A DNA stretch of 64,000 nucleotides from Plasmopara viticola. Taxonomy: Eukaryota; Oomycota; Peronosporomycetes; Peronosporales; Peronosporaceae. The stretch lies in NCBI GenBank assembly GCA_001695595.3, contig MBPM02000022.1, positions 744,001 to 808,000 on the forward strand, given 5' to 3'. How positions within the stretch are numbered: the stretch's first letter is position 1; every line of letters starts with the position of its first letter. Below the pieces are notes generated by a model, which did not search any database, was not told the DNA's origin, and worked only from the letters and a program-made list of their open reading frames with translations. This document shows positions 50,686 through 62,522 of the stretch, one piece after another. The position numbers were made by a program, and so were the translations under genes.

Positions 50686-53370
50686 CGTGCACAAACGCAA
50701 TAGGGCCACAACGAAGCATGAAACCACTTTTCTAAAGTGCCCAGATGATGTGGGACGACGAATACGTTCCTTCTATCTCTTTAGACGTGCCCAGATGCAT
50801 TAGAGACACACCAAAGTGTATACTTACCCTCTTTAAGCGCTGAGACGATGTACGACTACAGCTCTGTTCTTTCGATATATCTAGACTTTCACAGACGCAA
50901 TAGGGTCACAAGAAAGCGCATGTTCAATTCATTTAAGCGCTTAGACGCTGTACGTCAGCAAATACGTCCTTTCATCCTCTTAAAAGTGCACAGACGCATC
51001 AGGGCCACAGCTAAGCATGAAACAGCTTTTCCATAGTGCTCAGATGATATGGGATGACAAATACGTCCTTTCTCTCTCTTAAGACATGTACAGATGCATT
51101 AGAGACACACCAAAGCGTATACTCACCCTCTTTAAGCGCTGAGACGATGTACAATCATAGCTACGTTCTTTCGAACTATCTAGACGTTCACACACGCACT
51201 AGCGTCAAAACTAAGCGTATATTCAATTCATTTAAGCGCTTAGACGCTGTACGTCAGCAGATACATCCTTTCTATCCTCTTTGAGTGCACAGACGCAATA
51301 GGGCCACAACGAAGCAGGAAACAGCTTTTATAAAGAGCCCAGAGGATGTGGGACGACATATACGTCCTTTCTATCTCTTAAGACAGGTACAGATGCAATA
51401 GAGACACACAAAAGAGTATACTCACCCTCTTTAAACGCAGACGATGTACGACCATAGCTACGTTCTTTCGATCTATCTAGACGTTCACAGACGCAATAGG
51501 TCACAAGAAAGCGCATATTGAACTCATTTAAGGGCTAAGATACTGTACGTCAGCAGATACGTCCTTTTTATCCTCTTAGACGTGCACAGACGCAATAAGG
51601 CCAAGACAAAGCATGAAACCACTTTTCTAAAGTGCCCAAATGATGCGGGACGATTCTATCTCTTTAGACGTGCACAGATGCATTAGAGACACACCAAAGT
51701 GTATACTTTCCCTCTTTAAGCGCTGAGACGATGTACGACTATAGCTTCATTTTTTCGATCTATCTAGACGTTCACACACGCAATAGCGTCAAAACTTAGC
51801 GCATATCCAATAAATTTGAGCGCCAAGACGCTGTACGTCAGCAGAAACGTCCTTTCTATCCTCTTAGACGTTCAGAGACGCAATAGGGCCACAACGAAGC
51901 ATGAAACAGCTTTTCTAAAGTGCCCAGATGATGTGAGACGACAAATAAGTCCTTTTATCTCTTTAGACGTGCACAGATGCATTAGAGACACACCAAAGAG
52001 TATACTTACCCTCTTTAATCGCTGAGACGCTGTACGACCATAGCTTCGTTCTTACGATCTATCTAGACTTTCACAGACGCAATAGGGTCACAAGAAAGCG
52101 CATATTCAATTCATTTAACCGTTAAGACGTTGTACGTCAGCAGATACGTCCTTTCTATTCTCGTGGACGTGCACAGACGCAATTAAGCCACAACGAAGCA
52201 TCAAGCCACTTTTGTAAGGTGCTCAGATGATGTGAGACGACAAATACGTCCTTTCTATCTCTTAAGACATGTACAGATGCATATGAGACACAACAAAGAG
52301 TATATTCACGTTCTTTGAGCGCTGAGACGCTGTACGACCATGGCTACGTTCTTTCGATCTATCTAGACGTTCACACACGCAACAGGGTCACAAAAAAGCG
52401 CATATTTAATTCATTTAAGCGCTAAGACGCTGTACGTCAGCAAATACGTCTTTTCTATCGCCTTAGACGTGCACAGACGCAATAGGGCCACAACGAAGCA
52501 TGAAACAGCTTTTCTAAAGTGCTCAATGATGTGGGACGACCGATACGTCCTTTCTATCTCTTTAGACGTGCACAGATGCATTAGAGACACACCAAAGTGT
52601 ATGCTCACCCTCTTTAAGCGCTGAGACGATGTACGACCATAGCTACGTTTTTCGATCTATCTAGACTTTCAAAGACGCAATAGGGTCACAAGAAAGCGCA
52701 TATACAATTCATTTAAGCGCTAAGACGCTGTACGTCAGCAGATACGTCCTTTCTACCCTCTTAGACGTGCACAGACGCAATAGGGCCACAACGAAGCATG
52801 AAACCACTTTTCTAAAGTGCCCAGATGATGTGGGACGACAAATACGTCCTTTCTATCTCTTTAGACGTGCACAGATGCATTAGAGACACACCAAAGAGTA
52901 TACTTACCCTCTTTAAGCGCTGAGACGCTGTACGACCATAGCTTCTTTTTACGCTCTATCTAGACTTTCACAGACGCAATGGGATGACAAGAAAGCGCAT
53001 ATTCAATTCATTAAACCGTTAAGACGCTGTACGTCAGCAGATACGTCCTTTCTATTCTCGTGGACGTGCACAGACGCAATTGAGCCACAACAAAGCATCA
53101 AGCCACTTTTGTAAGGTGCTCAGATGATGTGGGACGACCGATACGTCCTTTCTATCTCTTAAGACATGTACAGATGCATATGAGACACAAGAAAGAGTAT
53201 ATTCACGTTCTTTGAGCGCTGAGACGCTGTACGACCATAGCTACGTTCTTTCGATCTATATAGACGTTCACACACTCAATAGTGTCAAAAAAAGCGCATA
53301 TCTAATTCATTTAAGCGCTTAGACACTGTACGTCAGCAGATACGTCTTTCTATCCCTTAGACGTGCACAG
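50686..53370. repeat. 2685-bp tandem duplication, copy R2
   Basis: It carries the same series of markers as R1, including the 12-bp deletion (51648). It differs mainly by single-base losses in short runs: CTTTCATCC at 50971, TTTGAGTGC at 51290, AATAGGTCAC at 51497, CCTTTTATCTC at 51952, TACGTTTTTCG at 52645, CTTCTTTTTACG at 52942 and GTCTTTCTATCCCTTAG at 53344. These look like either relaxed evolution or residual base-calling error. Confidence 0.87.
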
Positions 53371-54533
53371 ACGCAATAGGGCCACAACGAAGCATGAAAC
53401 AGCTTTTCTAAAGTGCTCAATGATGTGGGACGACCGATACGTCCTTTCTATCTCTTTAGACGTGCACAGATGCATTAGAGATACACCAAAGAGTATTCTC
53501 ACCCTCTTTAAGCGCTGAGACGCTGTACGACCATAGCTTCGTTCTTTCGATCATTTAGACTTTCACACACGCAATAGCATCAACACTAAGCGCATATTCA
53601 ATTAAATTTAAGCGCTTAGACGCTGTACGTCAGCAGATACGTCCTTTCTACCCTCTTAGACGTGCACAGACGCAATAGGGCCACAACAAAGCATAAAACA
53701 GCTTTTCTAAAGTACCTTGATGATGTGGGACGACAAATACGTCCTTTCTATCTCTTAAGACATGTATAGATGCATTAGAGACACAACAAAGAGTATATTC
53801 ACCTTCTTTAAGCGCGAAGACGCTGTACGATCATAGCTCTGTTCTTTCGATATATCTAAACTTTCACAGACGCAATAGGGTCACAAGAAACCGCATATTC
53901 AATTCATTTAAGCGCTAAGACGCTGTACGTCAGCAGATACGTCTTTTCTATCCCCTTAGACGTGCACAGACGCAATAGGGCCACAACGAAGCATGAAACA
54001 GCTTTTCTAAAGTGCTCAATGATGTGGGACGACCGATACGTCCTTTCTATCTCTTTAGACGTGCACAGATGCATTAGAGATACACCAAAGAGTATTCTCA
54101 CCCTCTTTAAGCGCTGAGACGCTGTACGACCATAGCTTCGTTCTTTCGATTCATTTAGACTTTCACACACGCAATAGCATCAACACTAAGCGCATATTCA
54201 ATTCAATTAAGCGCTTAGACGCTGTACGTCAGCAGATACGTCCTTTCTACCCTCTTAGACGTGCACAGACGCAATAGGGCCACAACAAAGCATAAAACAG
54301 CTTTTCTAAAGTACCTTGATGATGTGGGACGACAAATACGTCCTTTCTATCTCTTAAGACATGTATAGATGCATTAGAGACACAACAAAGAGTGTATTCA
54401 CCTTCTTTAAGCGCGAAAACGCTGTACGATCATAGCTCTGTTCTTTCGATATATCTAAACTTTCACAGACGCAATAGGGTCACAAGAAACCGCATATTCA
54501 ATTCATTTAAGCGCTAAGACGCTGTACGTCAGC
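53338..54533. repeat. 597-599-bp tandem duplication (two copies)
   Basis: Copy 1 is 53338-53934 and copy 2 is 53935-54533. Both repeat the series GTGCTCAATGATGTGGGACG, AGAGATACACCAAAG, AAAGTACCTTGATGATGTGG and CGATATATCTAAACTTTC. A third, dispersed copy is at 46176-46774. Copy 1 again shows small losses (TTTCGATCATTTAG near 53546). Confidence 0.86.
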
Positions 54534-55491
54534 AGATACGTCCTTTCTATCCTCTTAGACGTGCACAGACGCAATCGGGCCACAACGAAGCATGAAACAG
54601 CTTTTCTAAAGTGCTCAGATGATGTGGGACGACAAATACGTCCTTTCTATCTCCTTGGACGTGCACAGATGCATTAAAGACACACCAAAGAGTGTTTTCA
54701 CCCTCTTTAAGCGCTGAGACGATGTACGACCATAGCTACGTTCTTTCGATTTATCAAGACGTTCACACACGCAATAGCGTCAAAACTAAGCGCATATTCA
54801 ATTAATTTAAGCGCTTAGAAGCTGTACGTCAGCAGATACGTCCTTTCTATCCTCGAGGACGTGCACAAACGCAATAGGGCCACAACGAAGCATGAAACCA
54901 CTTTTCTAAAGTGCCCAGATGATGTGGGACGACGAATACGTTCCTTCTATCTCTTTAGACGTGCCCAGATGCATTAGAGACACACCAAAGTGTATACTTA
55001 CCTTCTTTAAGCGCTGAGACGATGTACGACTATAGCTCTGTTCTTTCGATATATCTAGACTTTCACAGACGCAATAGGGTCACAAAAAAGCGCATATTAA
55101 ATTCATTTAAGCGCTAAGACGCTGTACGTCAGCAAATACGTCCTTTCCATCCTCTTAAAAGTGCACAGACGCATCAGGGCCACAGCTAAGCATGAAACAG
55201 CTTTTCCATAGTGCTCAGATGATATGGGATGACAAATACGTCCTTTCTCTCTCTTAAGACATGTACAGATGCATTAGAGACACACCAAAGCGTATTCTCA
55301 CCCTCTTTAAGCGCTGAGACGATGTACAATCATAGCTACGTTCTTTCGATCTATCTAGACGTTCACACACGCACTAGCGTCAAAACTAAGCGTATATTCA
55401 ATTCATTTAAGCGCTTAGACGCTGTACGTCAGCAGATACATCCTTTCTATCCTCTTAGAGGTGCACAGACGCAATAGGGCCACAACGAAGC
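54534..55491. repeat. Third copy of the 47674-48600 segment
   Basis: It matches at +6860 through GCAATCGGGCCAC, CCTCGAGGACGTGCACAAAC, GACGAATACGTTCC, AAAAGTGCACAGACGCATCA and GATATGGGATGACAAATACG. The match ends near 55490, where the sequence switches to the segment also present at 39446. Confidence 0.85.
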
Positions 55492-55717
55492 AGGAAACAG
55501 CTTTTCTAAAGTGCCCGGATGATGTGAAACGACAAATACGTCCTTTCTATCTCTTTAGACACACACAGATGAATTAGAGACACACCAAAGTGTATACTCA
55601 CCCTTTTTAAGCGCTGAGACGATGTACGACCATAGCTACGTTCTTTCGAACTATCTAGACGTTCACACAAGAAATAGCGTCAAAACTAAGCGCATATTCA
55701 GTTAATTTAAGCGCCAA
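55492..55717. repeat. Segment duplicated 16 kb away (copy 2)
   Basis: The same ~225 bp as 39446-39671, with CCCGGATGATGTGAAACG and ACACACACAGATGAATTAG as diagnostics. It is inserted in register: its A, B and C monomers replace the expected ones without changing the trimer phase. Confidence 0.82.
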
Positions 55718-57429
55718 GACGCTGTACGTCAGCAGAAACGTCCTTTCTATCCTCTTAGACGTGCACAGACGCAATTGGGCCACAACGAAGCATGAAACAG
55801 CTTTTCTAAAGTGCCTTGATGATGTGGGACGACAAATACGTCCTTTCTATCTCCTTGGACGTGCACAGATGCATTAGAGACACAAAAAAGAGTATATTCA
55901 CCTTCTTTATGCGCGGAGACGCTGTACGACCATAGCTACGTTCTTTTGATCTATCTAGACATTCACAGACGCAATAACGTCACAAGAAAGCGCATATTCA
56001 ATTTATTTAAGCGTTAAGACGCTGGACGTCAGCAGATACGACCTTTCTATCCTCGAGGACGTGCACAGACGCAATAGGGCCACAACAAAGCAAGAAACAG
56101 CTTTTCTAAAGTGTGCCTTGATGATGTGGGACGACAAACACGTCCTTTCTATCTCTTTAGACGTGCACAGAGGTATTAGAGACACAATAATACTTACCCT
56201 CTTCAAGCGCTGAGACGCTGTACGACCATAGCTACGTTCTTTTGATCTATCTAGACGTTCACACACGCGATAGCGTCAAAAATAAGCGCATATTCAATTC
56301 ATTTAAGCGTTAAGACAATGTACGTCAGCAGATACGTCCTTTCTATTCTCATAGACGTGCACAGACGCAATAGGGCCACAACGAAGCATGAAACAGCTTT
56401 TCTAAAGTGCTCAGATGATGTGGGACGACAAATACGTCCTTTCTATTTCCTTGGACGTGCACAGATGCATTAAAGACACACCAAAGAGTGTTTTCACCCT
56501 CTTTAAGCGCTGAGACGATGTACGACCATAGCTACGTTCTTTCGATTTATCAAGACGTTCACACACGCAATAGGGTCACAAGAAACCGCATATTCAATTA
56601 ATTTAAGCGCTTAGAAGCTGTACGTCAGCAGATACGTCCTTTCTATCTCCTTGGACGTGCACAGATGCATTAAAGACACACCAAAGAGTGTTTTCATCCT
56701 CTTTAAGCGCTGAGACGATGTACGACCATAGCTACGTTCTTTCGATTTATCAAGACGTTCACACACGCAATAGCGTCAAAACTAAGCGCATATGCAATTA
56801 ATTTAAGCGCTTAGAAGCTGTACGTCAGCAGATACGTCCTTTCTATCCTCGAGGACGTGCACAGACGCAATCGGGCCACAACGAAGCATGAAACAGCTTT
56901 TCTAAAGTGCTCAGATGATGTGGGACGACAGATACGTCCTTTCTATCTCTTAAGACATGTACAGATGCATTAGAGACACACCAAAGTGTATACTTACCCT
57001 CTTTAAGCGCTGAGACGATGTACGACCATAGCTACGTTCTTTTGATCTATCTAGACGTTCACACACGCAATAGCGTCAAAAATAAGCGCATATTCAATTC
57101 ATTTAAGCGCTTAGACGCTGTACGTCAGCAGATACGTCCTTTCTATCCTCTTAGACGTGCACAGACGCAAACGGGCCACAACGAAGCAGGAAATAGCTTT
57201 TTTAAAGTGCTCAGATGATGTGGGACGACGAATACGTTCCTTCTATCTCTTTAGACGTGCCCAGATGCATTAGAGACACACCAAAGTGTATACTTACCCT
57301 CTTTAAGCGCTGAGACGATGTACGACTATAGCTACGTTCTTTCGATCTATCTAGACTTTCACAGACGCAATAGGGTCACAAGAAAGCGCATATTCAATTC
57401 ATTTAAGCGCTAAGACGCTGTACGTCAGC
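55718..57429. repeat. Mosaic trimers left of the V subfamily
   Basis: About six trimers of mixed origin. The unit at 55733 resembles 47374-47673 (AAAGTGCCTTGATGATGTGG, GACACAAAAAAGAGTAT). Others are M-type (GCAATCGGGCC, GTTTTCACCC) or carry GACGAATACGTTCC near 57227. A B monomer near 56165 has an ~8-bp loss (GACACAATAATACTTACC). One A monomer is absent at 56630. Confidence 0.78.
56630..56829 (+). repeat. B-C dimer lacking the A monomer
   Basis: A C monomer ending CTGTACGTCAGC at 56629 is followed directly by a B monomer (GATACGTCCTTTCTATCTCC, then TTGGACGTGCACAGATGCAT) and a C monomer. The next A starts at 56830. The loss of one 100-bp monomer fits exchange at the shared AGATACGTCCTTTCTATC opening of A and B. 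Confidence 0.87.
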
Positions 57430-60124
57430 AGATACGTCCTTTTTATCCTCTTGGACGTGCAAAGACGCAATAGGGCCACAACTCAGCATCAAACCACTTT
57501 TCTAGAGTGCTCAGATGATGTGGGACGACAAATACGTCCTTCCTAACTCTTAAGACAAGTAAAGATGCATTAGAGATACAACAGAGAGTATACTCACCTT
57601 CTTTAAGCGCTGAGACGCTGTACGACCATAGCTACGTTCTTTCGATCTACCTCGACTTTCACAGACGCAATAGGTCACAAGAAAGCGCATATTCAATTCA
57701 TTTAAGCGTTAAGACGCTGTACGTCAGCAGATATGTCTTTTCTATTCTCGTGGACGTGCACAGACGCAATAGGGCCACAACTCAGCATCAAACCACTTTT
57801 TTAAAGTGCTCAGATGATGTTGGACAACTGATACGTCCTTTCTATTTCTTAAGACATGTACAGATGCATGAGAGACACACCAAAGAGTATACTCACCTTT
57901 TTTAAGCGCTGAGACGCTGTACGACCATAGCTACGTTCTTTCGATCTACCTCGACTTTCACAGACGCAATAGGGTCACAAGAAAGCGCATATTCAATTCA
58001 TTTAAGCGTTAAGACGCTGTACGTCAGCAGATATGTCCTTTCTATTCTCGTGGACGTGCACAGACGCAATAGGGCCACAACTCAGCATCAAACCACTTTT
58101 CTAAAGTGCTCAGATGATGTTGGACAACCGATACGTCCTTTCTATGTCTTAAGACATGTACAGATGCATTAGAGACACACCAAAGAGTATACTCACCTTC
58201 TTTAAGCGCTGAGACGCTGTACAACCATAGCTACGCTCTTTCGATCTACCTCGACTTTCACAGACACAATAGCGTCACAAGAAAGCGCATATTCAATTCA
58301 TTTAAGCGCTAAGACGCTGGACGTCAGCAGATACGACCTTTCTATCCTCGAGGACGTGCACAGACGCAATGGGGCCACAACTAAGCATCAAGTCACTTTT
58401 CTAAAGTGCACAGATGATGTGGGACGACAGATACGTCCTTTCTATCTCTTTAGACAAGTACAGATGCATTAGAGACACACCAAAGTGTATATTTACCCTC
58501 TTTAAGTGCGGAGACGATGTACGACCATAGCTACGTTCTTTCGATCTATCTAGACGTTCATACACGCAATAGCGTCAAAACTAAGCGCATATTCAATTCA
58601 CTTAAGAGCTAAGACGCTGTACGTCAGCAGATACGTCCTTTCTATCCTCTTAGACGTGCACAGACGCAATAGGGCCTCAACGAAGCATGAAACAGCTTTT
58701 CTTAAGTGCTCAGATGATGTGGGACGACAGATACGTCCTTTCTATCTCTTAAGACATGTACAGATGCATTAGAGACACACCAAAGTGTATACTTACCCTC
58801 TTCAAGTGCTGAGACGATGTACAACCATAGCTACATTCTTTCGATCTATCTAGACTTTCACAGACGCAATAGGGTCACAAGAAAGCGCATATTCAATTCA
58901 TTTAAGCGTTAAGACGCTGTACGTCAGCAGATACGTCCTTTTTATCCTCTTGGACGTGCAAAGACGCAATAGGGCCACAACTCAGCATCAAACCACTTTT
59001 CTAAAATGCTAAGATGATGTTGGACAATCGATACGTCCTTTCTATCTCTTAAGACAAGTACAGATGCATTAGAGACACACCAAAGAGTATACTCACCTCC
59101 TTTAAGCGCTGAGACGCTGTACGACAATAGCTACGTTCTTTCGATCTACCTCGACTTTCACAGACACAATAGGGTCACAAGAAACGCATATTCAATTCAT
59201 TTAAGCGCTAAGACGCTGTACAGCAGATAGGCCCTTTCTATTCTCTTAGACGTGCAAAGACCGAATAGGGCCACAACTCAGCATCAAACCACTTTTCTAA
59301 AGTGCTAGGATGATGTTGGACAACCGATACGTCCTTTCTATCTCTTAAGACATGTACAGATGCATTAGAGACACACCAAAGTGTATATTTACCCTCTTCA
59401 AGTGCTGAGACGATGTACGACCATAGCTACGTTCTTTCGATCTATCTAGACTTTCACAGACGCAATAGGGTCACAAGAAAGCGCATATTTAATTCATTTA
59501 AGCGTTAAGACGCTGAACGTCAGCAGATACGTTCTTTCTATCCTATTAGACGTGCACAGACGCAATGGGGCCACAACTAACCATCAAGTCACTTTTCTAA
59601 AGTGCACAGATGATGTGGGACGACAGATACGTCCTTTCTATCTCTTAAGACATGTACAGATGCATTAGAGACACACCAAAGTGTATACTTACCCTCTTTA
59701 AGTGCTGAGACGATGTACGACCATAGCTACGTTCTTTCGATCTATCTAGACGTTCACAGACACAATAGGGTCACAAGAAAGCGCATATTCAATTCATTTA
59801 AGCGTTAAGACGCTGTACGTAAGCAGATACGTCTTTTTTATCCTCTTGGACGTGCAAAGTCGCAGTAAGGCCACAACTCAGCATCAAACCACTCTTCTAA
59901 AGTGCTCAGATGATGTTGGACAACCGATACGTCCTTTCTATCTCTTAAGACATGTACAGATGCATTAGAGACACACCAAAGAGTATACTCACCTTCTTTA
60001 AGCGCTGAGACGCTGTACGACCATAGCTACGTTCTTTCGATCTACCTCGACTTTCACAGACACATTAGGGTCACGAGAAAGCGCATATTCAATTCATTTG
60101 AGCGCTAAGACGCTGTACGTCAGC
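57430..60124. repeat. V subfamily trimers, left part
   Basis: Nine trimers of a distinct subfamily marked by CACAACTCAGCATCAAACCA, GATGTTGGACAACCGATACG, GATCTACCTCGACTTTC and AAGACAAGTACAGATGC. 57729-58028 and 58029-58328 are a recent tandem pair, both opening CAGCAGATATGTC and containing CTCGTGGACGTGC. A second trimer type with CATCAAGTCACTTTTC and AAAGTGCACAGATG alternates with the first. Confidence 0.85.
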
Positions 60125-62522
60125 GGATACGTCCTTTCTATCCTATTAGACGTGCACGTACGCAATGGGTCCACAACTCAGCATCAAGTCACTTTTCTAA
60201 AGTGCACAGATGATGTGGGACGACCGATACGTCCTTTCTATCTCTTAAGACAAGTACAGATGCATTAGAGACACACCAAAGTGTATACTTACCCTCTTCA
60301 AGTGCTGAGACGATGTACGACCATAGCTACGTTCTTTCGATCTATCTAGACTTTCACAGACGCAATAGGGTCACAAGAAAGCGCATATTCAATTCATTTA
60401 AGCGTTAAGACGCTGTACGTCAGCAGATACGTCCTTTCTATTCTCGTGGACGTGCACAGTCGCAATAGGGCCACAACTCAGCATCAAACCACTTTTCTAA
60501 AGTGCTCAGATGATGTTGGACAACCGATACGTCCTTTCTATCTCTTAAGACAAGTACAGATGCATTAGAGACACACCAAAGTGTATACTTACCCTCTTCA
60601 AGTGCTGAGACGATGTACGACCATAGCTACGTTCTTTCGATCTATCTAGACTTTCACAGACGCAATAGGGTCACAAGAAAGCTCATATTCAATTCATTTA
60701 AGCGTTAAGACGCTGTACGTCACCAGATACGTCCTTTCACTTCAATTAGACGTGCACGTACGCAATGGGGCCACAACTCAGCATCAAGTCACTTTTCTAA
60801 AGTGCACAGATGATGTGGGACGACCGATACGTCCTTTCTATCTCTTAAGACAAGTACAGATGCATTAGAGACACACCAAAGTGTATACTTACCCTCTTCA
60901 AGTGCTGAGACGATGTACGACCATAGCTACGTTCTTTCGATCTATCTAGACTTTCACAGACGCAATAGGGTCACAAGAAAGCGCATATTCAATTCATTTA
61001 AGCGCTAAGACGCTGTACGTCAGCAGATACGTCCTTTCTTTTCTCGTTGACGTGCACAGACGCAATAGGGCCACAACTAAGCATCAAACCACTTTTCTAA
61101 AGTACTCAGATGATGTTGGACAACCGATACGTCCTTTCTATCTCTTAAGACATGTACAGATGCATTAAAGACACACCAAAGAGTATACTCACCTTCTTTA
61201 AGCGCTGAGACGCTGTACGACCATAGCTACGTTCTTTCGATCTATCTAGACTTTCACAGACGCAATAGGGTCACAAGAAAGCGCATATTCAATTCATTTA
61301 AGCGCTAAGACGCTGTACGTCAGCAGATACGTCCTTTCTTTTCTCGTGGACGTGCACAGACGCAATAGGGCTACAACTAAGCATCAAACCACTTTTCTAA
61401 AGTACTCAGATGATGTTGGACAACCGATACGTCCTTTCTATCTCTTAAGACATGTACAGATGCATTAGAGACACACCAAAGTGTATACTTACCCTCTTCA
61501 AGTGCTGAGACGATGTACGACCATAGCTACGTTCTTTCGATCTATCTAGACTTTCACAGAAGAAATTGGGTCACAAGAAAGCGCATATTTAATTCATTTA
61601 AGCGTTAAAACGCTGTACGTCAGCAGATACGTCCTTTTTATCCTCTCGGACGTGCAGAGACGCAATAGGGCCACAACTCAGCATCAAACCACTTTTCTAA
61701 AGTGCTCAGATGATGTTGGACAACCGATACGTCCTTTCTATCTCTTAAGACAAGTACAGATGCATTAGAGACACACCAAAGTGTATACTTACCCTCTTCA
61801 AGTGCTGAGACGATGTACGACCATAGCTACGTTCTTTCGATCTATCTAGACTTTCACAGACGCAATAGGGTCACAAGAAAGCGCATATTCAATTCATTTA
61901 AGCGTTAAGACGCTGTACGTCAGCAGATACGTCCTTTCACTCCTTTAGACGTGCACGTACGCAATGGGCCACAACTCAGCATCAAGTCACTTTTCTAAAG
62001 TGCACAGATGATGTGGGACGACCGATACGTCCTTTCTATCTCTTAAGACAAGTACAGATGCATTAGAGACACACCAAAGTGTATACTTACCCTCTTCAAG
62101 TGCTGAGACGATGTACGACCATAGCTACGTTCTTTCGATCTATCTAGACTTTCACAGACGCAATAGGGTCACAAGAAAGCGCATATTCAATTCATTTAAG
62201 CGTTAAGACGCTGTACGTCACCAGATACGTCCTTTCACTCCAATTAGACGTGCACGTACGCAATGGGGCCACAACTCAGCATCAAGTCACTTTTCTAAAG
62301 TGCACAGATGATGTGGGACGACCGATACGTCCTTTCTATCTCTTAAGACAAGTACAGATGCATTAGAGACACACCAAAGTGTATACTTACCCTCTTCAAG
62401 TGCTGAGACGATGTACGACCATAGCTACGTTCTTTCGATCTATCTAGACTTTCACAGACGCAATAGGGTCACAAGAAAGCGCATATTCAATTCATTTAAG
62501 CGTTAAGACGCTGTACGTAAGC
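60125..62522. repeat. V subfamily trimers, homogenised part
   Basis: Eight trimers start at 60125, 60425, 60725, 61025, 61325, 61625, 61925 and 62223. The type with GACGTGCACGTACGCAATGG is present at 60125, 60725, 61925 and 62223, giving 600-, 1200- and 298-bp steps. 61925-62222 and 62223-62522 are near-identical neighbours. Differences sit almost only in the first ~60 bp of the A monomer, while the B and C monomers (TACTTACCCTCTTCAAGTGC, GATCTATCTAGACTTTC) are nearly uniform. Confidence 0.87.
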
